A stretch of 64,000 nucleotides of DNA from Chrysomallon squamiferum (taxonomy: Eukaryota > Mollusca > Gastropoda > Neomphalida > Peltospiridae), in the NCBI GenBank assembly GCA_012295275.1, contig CM022676.1, positions 1,072,010-1,136,009 on the forward strand, written 5' to 3'. Made by a program: the position numbers and the translations under genes. Shown here one piece after another: positions 1 through 20,300 of the stretch. Numbering within the stretch: position 1 is the stretch's first letter; the number at the start of each line of letters is the position of its first letter. The notes under the pieces are model-generated. The model made no database searches, had not been told where the DNA came from, and worked only from the letters and a program-made list of their open reading frames with translations.

Positions 1-8094
<8,094 letters not shown>

Positions 8095-8246
8095 TAATAT
8101 AAAAATTTAAATGTATCTGATGAATATTGAAGTGTGAAAATATTACTTTTTCTTAAAATTATTCTTATTTACTATTGATTTTTATTATCAGGTTATTTTG
8201 ACATACACTATAAATAAATACATTTCTTATTCATTTTTCAAATTTT

Positions 8247-8280
<34 letters not shown>

Positions 8281-8293
8281 TGTTTTTGATCAG

Positions 8294-8440
8294 GTTACCT
8301 CAGCAACTTTTACTACCTATGTACTTACCTCAGACACTGGATACCTCGATGCACAGAGAGCATTTGTTGCTCTCTCACTCTTCAACATTCTCCGATTTCC
8401 TATGAGTTTACTACCTATGATAGTTTCCTATGTTGTGCAG
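8294..8440 (+). CDS. ABCC TMD1 exon in the wrong place
   Basis: Between an acceptor (GATCAG) and a GTAAAC donor, 49 codons read VTSATFTTYVLTSDTGYLDA, then QRAFVALSLFNILRFPMSLL and PMIVSYVVQ. LDAQ.AFV.L.LFNILRFP...LP is the end of TMD1, just before the linker into NBD1, so it should precede all the exons above. It may be the remnant of a second tandem ABCC gene fused to the first by deletion, or an assembly join. Open frame, phase 0 at both ends. Confidence 0.85.
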
Positions 8441-8520
8441 GTAAACATAAAAATGTCTTTGACACTTGAACTCTGTGACACAGGTACCTAATTTCTTTTT
8501 ACTTTTAAACTGTATTATTA

Positions 8521-8790
8521 AAGGGTAATGAATAGGTCATATTACAGTTAAATTATTTTACATTTCAGGCTAATGTGTCAGTAGGTCATATTACAGTATA
8601 ATGTTTTACATGTGAGGTTAATGTGTCAGGTCATACTACAGTAAATGTTTTTATAATTACAGGCTAATGAATCAATAGGTCATATAGTTATTTTTTACAT
8701 TTCAGGCTAATATGTCAATTGGTCATATTACAGTTAACCTTTTTACATTTCAGGCTGATGAGTCAGTAGGTCATTATAGACAGTGGTCAG
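8521..8790 (+). repeat. Tandem copies of an acceptor and exon start
   Basis: About five or six degenerate copies of a unit of roughly 50 bp: T-rich tract, ACATTTCAG, GCTAATGTGTCAATAGGTCATATTACAG. In MRPs the residues after ...SYVVQ begin A.VS, which GCTAATGTGTCA would encode (ANVS), so the unit looks like the 5' edge of the next TMD1 exon with its acceptor. The rest of that exon is not seen. Confidence 0.7.
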
Positions 8791-8859
8791 TATTAAACTT
8801 TTTAAACACAACGACTGTGTCACTCGTGATCCACACAGTTGTCAGTATTTAATGTGTTT

Positions 8860-9820
8860 GGAATTAAGAGTGTCTGAAATTAGTGAACTGTTTAAACAAC
8901 TCTGAAAATAAAAAGTAATTGAAAATTTTGTTAAACAAATATATCCATAAAACTGTTAGAAGATTTAAATGTTGTTAACTTTGTTTCATAGTTTAGGGGA
9001 AAGAAAAAGTATCCATATTGGCTTGTAATTTTTGTTTTTATTTTCTATTTTCATACTTTATATTTAGTTAAGGCTAGTTTATGATGTATGTTCTTCTTCA
9101 TGTTTATGAATCATCATCATTATTTCAGGTATATTTTTAAGTTGTAACTTTGATGATACAAAAACAATGGTCTAAATAGATTCTATATACTTTTGTTTTA
9201 ATTAATAACAAAAAACAGTACAAAAGAATAGATTTCAAGATGTTGCACCATTATGTTTTGTGTACAGGGTGTATCATTGTGTTCAGGGTAGACCAAATAT
9301 ATCTATCTTTTAATCTGTGAGGAATGGTACCTTTACTAGGGATACAACCATGCCCCAACCAACATTCAAAAAGTAAGTTTACAGACTGTTTTTAGTGTTT
9401 ACTTACATATTTACACATCCAAAAAAAGAAACACTAAATTTACTAAATATTTGTTTTTCACAGTTCAATTTTACAATATGACCAGGCTTGTTATGGTATA
9501 ATTGAAAAACAACTAAAACTTTCTATTTGAAGATTTGTATCCACAATGACGGTGCTGATGTTAAAAATTAATATATTTAAAATACTAAAATGTCTATTGT
9601 CCTATCCTTTTGAACAGATCTGTTCTGTCATGCACACAAGTGATGAAATAAAAAATTGAAAACACACAAGGACTTAGTAATGAACATGAATGTATGTATG
9701 TGTATGGATATATGTATAATATATATTTGTGTATGTTTCTGATTTCTGGAATGAAATATCAAATTAAGAGAATACATGAAATTTCATGCTGCTGACAACA
9801 AAATACTAGTACTGATACCA
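8860..9820 (+). other. Non-coding part of the duplicated block
   Basis: AT-rich, no gene seen. Most of it matches about 14215-15060 (for example the TTTCATGCTGCTGACAACAA segment near 9781 and 15030), with deletions in the second copy. Confidence 0.7.
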
Positions 9821-11205
9821 GTAAACACACAGAGATAGAGGATGGGAAGCTGTATCTTTTCGTGAGACTAGTTAATGAATTAAAATTCACTGATATCAGT
9901 ATAGACAGAGGATGGAAAGCTGTATGCTGTGGTGAGACTAGTTAATTTAAGTTCACTGATTTCAGTGTAAACATAGAAATAAAGGATGGAAAGGTCTATG
10001 CTCTGGTGAGATTAGTTAATTAATTAAACTTCACTGATTTCAATGTAAACACAGAAATAGAGGATGGGAATCTGTATGCTTTGTTTGGACTAGTTAATTC
10101 AAGTTTACTGATTTCAGTATAAACACAGAAATATAGGATGGGAATCTGTATGCTTTGGTTGGACTAGTTAATTAATTCAAGTTTACTGATTTCAGTATAA
10201 ACACAGAGACAGAGGATGGGAATCTGTATGCTGTGGTTGGACTAGTTAACTAGTTAATGTTCACTGATTTCAGTATAAACACAGAGACAGGATGGGAATC
10301 TGTATGCTTTGGTTGGACTAGTTAATTAATTCAAGTTTACTGATTTCAGTATAAACACACATGTAGAGGATGGGAAGCTGTATGCTTTGGTTGGACTAGT
10401 TAATTAATTCAAGTTTACTGATTTCAGTATAAACACAGAGACAGAGGATGGGAATCTGTATGCTGTGGTTGGACTAGTTAACTAGTTAATGTTCACTGAT
10501 TTCAGTATAAACACAGAGACAGGATGGGAATCTGTATGCTTTGGTTGGACTAGTTAATTAATTCAAGTTTACTGATTTCAGTATAAACACACATGTAGAG
10601 GATGGGAAGCTGTATGCTGTGATGAGACTAGCTAATTAATGTTCACTGATTTCAGGAGAAACAGAGATATAGAATTGAATGCTGTGTCGTTCGGTTTTAG
10701 TAGTTAATTAATTGAATTTCACTGATTTCAGTGTTAACACATATAGAGGAAGTGAAGGTGTATGTTGTAACGAGATTATTTAATAGAAGTTCACTGATTT
10801 GTGTATAAACATAGAGACAAAGGATGGAAAGCTGTATGATGAAGTGGGAATAGTTAATTATAGTTCACTGAATTCAGTATAAACATAGTAATACAAGATG
10901 GGAATCTGTATGCTGTGGTTGGACTAGTTAATTAAAGTTTTCAGATTTCAGTAGAAACAGAGATATAGGATGAAAAGCTGTATACTTTGGTTTTAGTAGT
11001 TAATTTATTGATGTTCACTGAGGTGAGACTAGTTAACTAATTAAAGTTCACTGATTTGAGTGTTAACACAGACGGAGGAAGTGAAGCTGTATGCTGTAGT
11101 TAGATTATTTAATAGAAGTTCACTGATTTGAGTACAAACATTGAGATACAGGATAGGAAGCTGTATGCTGTGGTGAAACTAGTTTATTAATTAAAGTTCA
11201 TCTTT
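9820..11205 (+). repeat. Minisatellite of about 78 bp, copy A
   Basis: Roughly 17 units containing ATTTCAGTATAAACACAGAG, GAGGATGGGAA-CTGTATGCT, TTGGACTAGTTAATTAA and a short TTCACTG link. Units at about 10200-10600 are most alike and show a higher-order repeat; units after 10650 are more diverged. The same family is at 15060-15990. Confidence 0.92.
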
Positions 11206-12157
11206 CATATTTTCATATCAAAGATGATAAACAATGATAATAATAACTATAGTTGCTAACATCATAGAGTTTTAATAATAAAACACTAGTTATTAATTTC
11301 TATTTTTCTCTCTATTCAGTTTTCAGTTTTATTTAGTTTTATTTAGTTTTTATTTGTATTATTTATTACGTTTTCTTACAATTATACATAGTCGCTTGAA
11401 GACAGGAATATTTACTAACCCATTTTTTGTATTTTTCTGTTTTATATAAAATAATAATAAACGAAAATTATTAATAGAATAATTGATTTTTTTTAGTACT
11501 ATTTTGTTCATTTGTTTTGTTTGTTTTTTGTTCTATTCTTCAGTTTATTTTTTTTTTAAATAATTTTATTTGATATTTTAATAATTATGTCATTTTATTA
11601 TTAATTATTCAATTAAAATTCTTTGAAAAACTTGCATAGGATAACTGTTCCATATGTGAAATATGTAGCGTGAAAATCATAATTTTATCTTTAGAACAGA
11701 TACTCGTTTATACTAATACTGTTATTAATACATTTGAATACATTATTGTTTTAAATTCTTAAAAATACTTAAATTCTGGAATATCCCACAAATAGAAGAA
11801 AAAGTAAACATTTGTTTATTATTATTAATCTTGGTTTCTTTTTCCCACTTTTTTTTTTTTAACTATTTTTTTAAAATTATATTATTGTTTTTTTCTTTAA
11901 CTAATTTATTTATTTTATTTTATTTATTGTTTTAATTTATTTTAATTTTATTTCTTTCTTTTTATTTATGATTATTATTTTATTATATCCTGTCTACAAG
12001 TAGATAATATAATTTTGACATCTAGACTTATTTTATTTCCATAATTTTATTAACAACATTATATTTAGAGTTGCTGCTAAAGTCATTTGCTTAATAATAA
12101 TAATAAAATATTTGTTTTGTTTCTTATTGTTTATTACTTTTTAGTTTAAAGTATGAC

Positions 12158-12191
<34 letters not shown>

Positions 12192-12416
12192 TTAGTGTAT
12201 TGTATTTATTAAACTAAAATATTTGATAACAGATAAACTACAAAATATGTACAGGTGAAAAGTTGGTTTCTTGTTGTAATCTGACCTTAATTAAGAATAA
12301 ACTACAACAACAGAAAATAGCTGAATCATGATATCTGTCTGTCTACACTGTGTGTGTGTGTGTCTCAATGGAATATGGACAGAATGACAACATGAATGTT
12401 TTTACTGTCTTGTTAA
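11206..12416. other. AT-rich spacer between the two duplicated blocks
   Basis: Very AT-rich, with T- and A-rich runs and an (ATT)n tract near 12153-12193. I see no gene or transposon structure. Confidence 0.7.
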
Positions 12417-12498
12417 GTAATAATGTAAATACTAAATTAACACTAATGCATTAATAAAACAATACTTTGGTAGTACACAGACTGTATTTAGATTGTGA

Positions 12499-13240
<742 letters not shown>

Positions 13241-13254
13241 CCTATGTTAATATT

Positions 13255-13480
13255 TTTTACATTTCAGGCTAATGTGTCAATATGTCATATTACAGTATAA
13301 TGTTTTACATGTGAGGTTAATGTGTCAGGTCATACTACAGTAAATGTTTTTATAATTACAGGCTAATGAGTCAATAGGTCATATAGTTATTTTTTACATT
13401 TCAGGCTAATATGTCAATTGGTCGTACTACAGTTAACTTTTTTGCATTTCAGGCTGATGAGTCAGAAGCTCATTATAGAC
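13255..13480 (+). repeat. Acceptor and exon-start repeats, copy B
   Basis: Counterpart of 8560-8790: units with TTACATTTCAGGCTAATGTG followed by TCAATATGTCATATTACAG, four to five degenerate copies. Confidence 0.75.
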
Positions 13481-14215
13481 AGTGGTCAGTATTAAACAAA
13501 CTTTTTAAACACAACGACTGCTTTACTTCTGATCCACACAGTGGTCAGTATTAAAAAACTTTTTAAATTCAACAACTGTGTCACTCCTGATCCACACAGT
13601 GGTCAGTATTAAAAAAACTTTTTAAACACAACGAATGCTTTACTTCTGATCCACACAGTGGTCAGTATTAAAAAACTTTTTAAACACAACAACTGTGTCA
13701 CTCCTGATCCACACAGTGGTCAGTATTAAACAAACTTTAAACTCAAACGAATGTGTTACTCCTGATCCACACAGTGGTCAGTATTAAACAAACTTTAAAC
13801 TCAAACGAATGTGTTACTCCTGATCCACACAGTGGTCAGTATTAAGCAAACTTTTTAAACAGTGACTGTGGTCAGTATTAAGCAAACTTTTTAAACAGTG
13901 ACTGTGTCACTCGTGATCCACACAGTGGTATAGTATTAATGTTTTTAAACACGACTGAGTTATTCCTGATCTACAGAGTGGTCAGTATTAAACAAACTTA
14001 TTAAACTCGACGATTGCGTTACTCCTAATTCACACAGTGGTCAGTATTAAACTTTTTAAACTCAACAACTGTATTACTCCTGATCCACACAGTGGTCAGT
14101 TTTAAGCAAACTTTTAAAACAGTGACTGTCACTCCTGATCCACACAGTGGTCAGTATTAAACAAACTTTTTAAACAGAATGACTGCTTTACTTCTGATCC
14201 ACACAGTGGTCTGTA
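13475..14215 (+). repeat. Tandem repeat of about 58 bp, expanded in copy B
   Basis: About 13 units built on CACACAGTGGTCAGTATTAA, ACAAACTTTTTAAACACAAC and GACTGTGTTACTCCTGATC. The corresponding place in copy A (8780-8860) has only about one and a half units, so the expansion came after the duplication. Confidence 0.92.
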
Positions 14216-15059
14216 TTTAATGTGTATGGAATTAAGAGTGTCTGAAATTGGTGAACTGTTTAAATAACACGAAATAAAATGTAATTATAAATGTTGTTAA
14301 ACAAATACATCCATAAAACTGTTAGAAGATGTAAATGTTATTAACTTTGTTACAATATTTAATTTTTGTTTTTGTTTTCTATTTTCATACTTTATGTTTA
14401 GTTAAGGCTACTTTATGTTGTATGTATTCTTCATGTTTACGAATCATTATTTCAGGTATATTTTTAAGTTGTAACTGATGATATAAAAACAATGGTCTAA
14501 ATAGATTCTGTTTTAATTAATAACAAAAAAAACAATACAAAAGAATAGATTTCATGATATTATTGCACCATTAGTTTTTGTGTACACGGTATATCTATAT
14601 ATATCTATATTTTACTTTTTTTTTCTTTTTAGTTTTTGTTATTTTCTAAGGAAATAAACAGCTATTATACCAGAAAACTACATCTGGAAAACAACAGATG
14701 CTTTAGAGGAAATAAAGTTTTATTCAAAACGTGGATCTTATTTCTTTTAGATCATACTGTATATATGTCAGGAATTGTACCTTTATTGGGTATAGAAACC
14801 ATACCCCAACCAACACTGAAAAAGTAAGATTACAGACTGTTTAGTGGTTACTTACATCCAAAAAAGAAACTGTGTGCATGACAGAACACGTGATGAAATA
14901 AAAAAATTGAAAACACACGAGGTTTTATAATGAACATGAATGTATGTATGTGTATGGATATATGTATAACATATTTGTGTATGTTTCTGATTTCTGGAAT
15001 GAAATATCAAATTAAGAGAATACATGAAATTTCATGCTGCTGACAACAAAATACTAGTA

Positions 15060-15990
15060 CTGACTTCAGTATAAACACAAAGAGAGAATGTAAAGCGGTA
15101 TGCTCTGGCCAGACTAGTTAATTGAAGTTCACTGATTTTACATTGGTTGCACTAGTTAATTAAAGTTCACTCATTTCAGTGTAAACACAGTGTATGGGAA
15201 GCTGTATGCTGTGGTTATACTATTTAATTAAAGTTCACTGATTTCAGTAGAAACGTAGAAAAAGAGTATGAAAAGCTCTATGCTGTGGTGAGAGTAGTTA
15301 ATAAATCACTGATATAGATAGATAAGATGATGGAATGCTGTATACTGTGGTGAGACTAGCTGATTAATTGGAATTCACAGATACATAATGGGAAGAGAGC
15401 AGTTAATTAAAATCTACTTATAGACAAGATTGTAAGCTGTATGCTGTGGTGACACTAGTTAAGTTCACGGATTTTAGTATAAAAATAGAGATAGAGGGTG
15501 GGAAGATATATGGTGTGGCCAAACTAATTAAAGTTCAGTGATTTCAGCATAAACACAGAGATAGACGAAGCGAAGCCGTATGTTGTATTTACATTATTTA
15601 ATTGAAGTTCACTGATTTCAGTATAAACAGATAGAGGATGGAAAGGTATATGCTGTGTTGAGACTAGTTAATTAAAGATCACTGATTTCAGAGTGAACAC
15701 AGAGATAGAGGACGCGAAGCTGTATTCTGTGGTTAGACTAGATAATTAAATTTCACCGATTTCAATGTAAAGACAGAGATAGAGGATGGAAGGACGTATC
15801 CTGCTTTGAGAGTAGTAAATTACAGTTCACTGGTTTTGGTATGAAGATAAAGATACAGGATTGGAAGCTGTATGCTGTGGTGAGATTAGTTAAGACATTA
15901 AAATTCACTGATTTCAGTATGAATACAGGATGGGATCCTCTATGCAGTAGTGAGACTAATTAATTAAAGTTCACTGATTTCAGTATACAC
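15060..15990 (+). repeat. Minisatellite of about 78 bp, copy B
   Basis: About 12 diverged units of the family at 9820-11205 (ATTTCAGTATAAACACAGAG, GATGGGAAGCTGTATGCTG). It runs directly into the degenerate satellite that starts near 16000. Confidence 0.88.
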
Positions 15991-15999
15991 GTACAGACA

Positions 16000-17310
16000 G
16001 AGGATGGAAAGCAGTATGCTGTGTTAGCATCAGTCATCTTCGTTGTAAGTGCAACAGCAATTGCATCATTCTTTTCTGTAAGAAAGAAACAGAGAAACGG
16101 TGCCGTTTGTTTAAGGAGTACTATGCTCGAAACAAACAGAGTAAATTCTTGTCTGCTTTCGCTTTCTCTTTTGAACGTTCTTACCTGCATGTCTACTCGG
16201 CGCTGTCAGAGGAACATTTACGTCGTGCAAAAGACGTGGATTGGAGTAAGGCATCACATTGTCTAGATCGACCTAGTCGAAGTAGAAACTTGCGATCTTG
16301 CATTGCAAAGACTGTTCGATTCCTCTTTCGCAAATGTTGCTCAACAGTGATACACGCAGGTAACAAACTTTCAATGTATCTCTTTCTGAGGCCTTTATCT
16401 CATATCCATCATCTTGATTATCAGTGCGAGAGCTATTGTTTGATTCTTCACTGTAAGAAACAAACAGAAAAACAAAATATAAGACACTATACTCTCAATG
16501 CAAGAGATGAATTTTGATCAACGAGCAGTACAGTGGAAACGATAAGCCTGCATTTTTCTCCTCTTTCGCAGTCTCTACTGATCGTTGTTAACGGACAATA
16601 TACACGGTACTGTCACCTGAAGGAGTACAGTGCTCGAAAGAACAAAAGTTAATTCTTCTTTGTTTTCGCCATCTCTGCTGATCGCTTTTAGCGGACAATA
16701 TAGACGGTGCTGCTGTATTAAGGAGTGCTATGCTTGAAACAAACTGAGTGCATACTTCTCTGCTTTCTCATTCTGTGTTGAACGTTCTCCGCTCCGTGAG
16801 AGCAACATTTGTATCGCTTAAAAGACATGGATTAGAATAAGGCAACACATTGTCTAGAACGTAACTATCGCAGTTGACGCTTCTGATCTTACATAGAAAA
16901 GACTGTTCATTCGTCTTTCGCAAACATCACTCAGTTTATTTCAACAGTAATACATGCTAATGAAAATGTATCTCCTTCGCTTTTCTCTCAAATGTACTTA
17001 GCAGTCATCACCTTCGTTAACAATGTAACAGCATTTGCATGATTCTTCACTGTAAGGAGGAAAATATAAGACAGTAAACTCTCCATGCATCCTTCTGTTT
17101 CGCAATCTCTGCTAATCTTTCTTAGCTGACCGTATACACGGTTCTGTTTGTTTAAGGAGTACTATGCTCAAAAGAAAAAAGGTGAATATTTTGTCCGCTT
17201 TCGCCATCTCTGTTGAAGTTGTTAGCAGCCTGTCTACTCGGGGCTGTGAGGACAACGTTTGTGTCGCGTTTGTGTCTTCTTCCTCTCCTCGTCGTCGTAC
17301 GCGCGCAGTG
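16000..17310 (+). repeat. Degenerate satellite monomers of roughly 110-190 bp
   Basis: Repeated motifs GGTGCTGTTTGTTTAAGGAG, TACTATGCTCGAAACAAAC and CTGCTTTCGCCATCTCTG recur at irregular spacing and high divergence. The same motifs build the 422-bp unit that follows. Short open frames here (for example 16107-16517) have no recognisable domain and are read as chance. Confidence 0.75.
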
Positions 17311-20300
17311 CACACGGTGCTGTTTGTTTAAGCAGTACTACGTCCTAAGCGATCAGAGTGAATTCTCTGCTTTCGCCATGTGTGTTTAATTTTTTGTGAG
17401 CGCGGACGTGACAGAGAATCGTAAATGGTTCTCTGTCACGTCCGCTCTCAAAGTTCAAGGTCGCGGATTTCAATAAGAAATTAAGACACTATGCTGTTCA
17501 TGGTAGGTAAAGTAGATGTATTTCGATTAAAGAATAACCTAGACGATGCGAAAAGCCTGCGTGCTTCTCCGGTTTCCCAATCTCTCTTCATCGTTCTCAG
17601 CTGACAGCGAGCGCGGTGCTGTTCGTGTACAGAGAACTATGATCGAAGCAAAGAGACTAATACTGCGGAATATGTGAGCCTCCATTCTTCTCCGCTTTCG
17701 CAATCTCTCCATTCTTCTCCGCTTTCGCAATCTCTCCAATCTCTCCTCGTCGTCGTACGCGCGCAGTGCACACGGTGCTGTTTGTTTAAGCAGTACTACG
17801 TCCTAAGCGATCAGAGTGAATTCTCTGCTTTCGCCATGTGTGTTTAATTTTTTGTGAGCGCGGACGTGACAGAGAATCGTAAATGGTTCTCTGTCACGTC
17901 CGCTCTCAAAGTTCAAGGTCGCGGATTTCAATAAGAAATTAAGACACTATGCTGTTCATGGTAGGTAAAGTAGATGTATTTCGATTAAAGAATAACCTAG
18001 ACGATGCGAAAAGCCTGCCTGTGCTTCTCCGGTTTCCCAATCTCTCTTCATCGTTCTCAGCTGACAGCGAGCGCGGTGCTGTTCGTGTACAGAGAACTAT
18101 GATCGAAGCAAAGAGACTAATACTGCGGAATATGTGAGCCTCCATTCTTCTCCGCTTTCGCAATCTCTCCTCGTCGTCGTACGCGCGCAGTGCACACGGT
18201 GCTGTTTGTTTAAGCAGTACTACGTCCTAAGCGATCAGAGTGAATTCTCTGCTTTCGCCATGTGTGTTTAATTTTTTGTGAGCGCGGACGTGACAGAGAA
18301 TCGTAAATGGTTCTCTGTCACGTCCGCTCTCAAAGTTCAAGGTCGCGGATTTCAATAAGAAATTAAGACACTATGCTGTTCATGGTAGGTAAAGTAGATG
18401 TATTTCGATTAAAGAATAACCTAGACGATGCGAAAAGCCTGCGTGCTTCTCCGGTTTCCCAATCTCTCTTCATCGTTCTCAGCTGACAGCGAGCGCGGTG
18501 CTGTTCGTGTACAGAGAACTATGATCGAAGCAAAGAGACTAATACTGCGGAATATGTGAGCCTCCATTCTTCTCCGCTTTCGCAATCTCTCCTCGTCGTC
18601 GTACGCGCGCAGTGCACACGGTGCTGTTTGTTTAAGCAGTACTACGTCCTAAGCGATCAGAGTGAATTCTCTGCTTTCGCCATGTGTGTTTAATTTTTTG
18701 TGAGCGCGGACGTGACAGAGAATCGTAAATGGTTCTCTGTCACGTCCGCTCTCAAAGTTCAAGGTCGCGGATTTCAATAAGAAATTAAGACACTATGCTG
18801 TTCATGGTAGGTAAAGTAGATGTATTTCGATTAAAGAATAACCTAGACGATGCGAAAAGCCTGCGTGCTTCTCCGGTTTCCCAATCTCTCTTCATCGTTC
18901 TCAGCTGACAGCGAGCGCGGTGCTGTTCGTGTACAGAGAACTATGATCGAAGCAAAGAGACTAATACTGCGGAATATGTGAGCCTCCATTCTTCTCCGCT
19001 TTCGCAATCTCTCCTCGTCGTCGTACGCGCGCAGTGCACACGGTGCTGTTTGTTTAAGCAGTACTACGTCCTAAGCGATCAGAGTGAATTCTCTGCTTTC
19101 GCCATGTGTGTTTAATTTTTTGTGAGCGCGGACGTGACAGAGAATCGTAAATGGTTCTCTGTCACGTCCGCTCTCAAAGTTCAAGGTCGCGGATTTCAAT
19201 AAGAAATTAAGACACTATGCTGTTCATGGTAGGTAAAGTAGATGTATTTCGATTAAAGAATAACCTAGACGATGCGAAAAGCCTGCGTGCTTCTCCGGTT
19301 TCCCAATCTCTCTTCATCGTTCTCAGCTGACAGCGAGCGCGGTGCTGTTCGTGTACAGAGAACTATGATCGAAGCAAAGAGACTAATACTGCGGAATATG
19401 TGAGCCTCCATTCTTCTCCGCTTTCGCAATCTCTCCTCGTCGTCGTACGCGCGCAGTGCACACGGTGCTGTTTGTTTAAGCAGTACTACGTCCTAAGCGA
19501 TCAGAGTGAATTCTCTGCTTTCGCCATGTGTGTTTAATTTTTTGTGAGCGCGGACGTGACAGAGAATCGTAAATGGTTCTCTGTCACGTCCGCTCTCAAA
19601 GTTCAAGGTCGCGGATTTCAATAAGAAATTAAGACACTATGCTGTTCATGGTAGGTAAAGTAGATGTATTTCGATTAAAGAATAACCTAGACGATGCGAA
19701 AAGCCTGCGTGCTTCTCCGGTTTCCCAATCTCTCTTCATCGTTCTCAGCTGACAGCGAGCGCGGTGCTGTTCGTGTACAGAGAACTATGATCGAAGCAAA
19801 GAGACTAATACTGCGGAATATGTGAGCCTCCATTCTTCTCCGCTTTCGCAATCTCTCCTCGTCGTCGTACGCGCGCAGTGCACACGGTGCTGTTTGTTTA
19901 AGCAGTACTACGTCCTAAGCGATCAGAGTGAATTCTCTGCTTTCGCCATGTGTGTTTAATTTTTTGTGAGCGCGGACGTGACAGAGAATCGTAAATGGTT
20001 CTCTGTCACGTCCGCTCTCAAAGTTCAAGGTCGCGGATTTCAATAAGAAATTAAGACACTATGCTGTTCATGGTAGGTAAAGTAGATGTATTTCGATTAA
20101 AGAATAACCTAGACGATGCGAAAAGCCTGCGTGCTTCTCCGGTTTCCCAATCTCTCTTCATCGTTCTCAGCTGACAGCGAGCGCGGTGCTGTTCGTGTAC
20201 AGAGAACTATGATCGAAGCAAAGAGACTAATACTGCGGAATATGTGAGCCTCCATTCTTCTCCGCTTTCGCAATCTCTCCTCGTCGTCGTACGCGCGCAG

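Noticed and set aside
16021-18163. Frames of 60-136 residues on both strands, some Arg-rich
   Set aside because: They lie in degenerate or homogenised satellite, change from unit to unit, and have no domain. A repeated frame in identical satellite copies is not evidence of coding.
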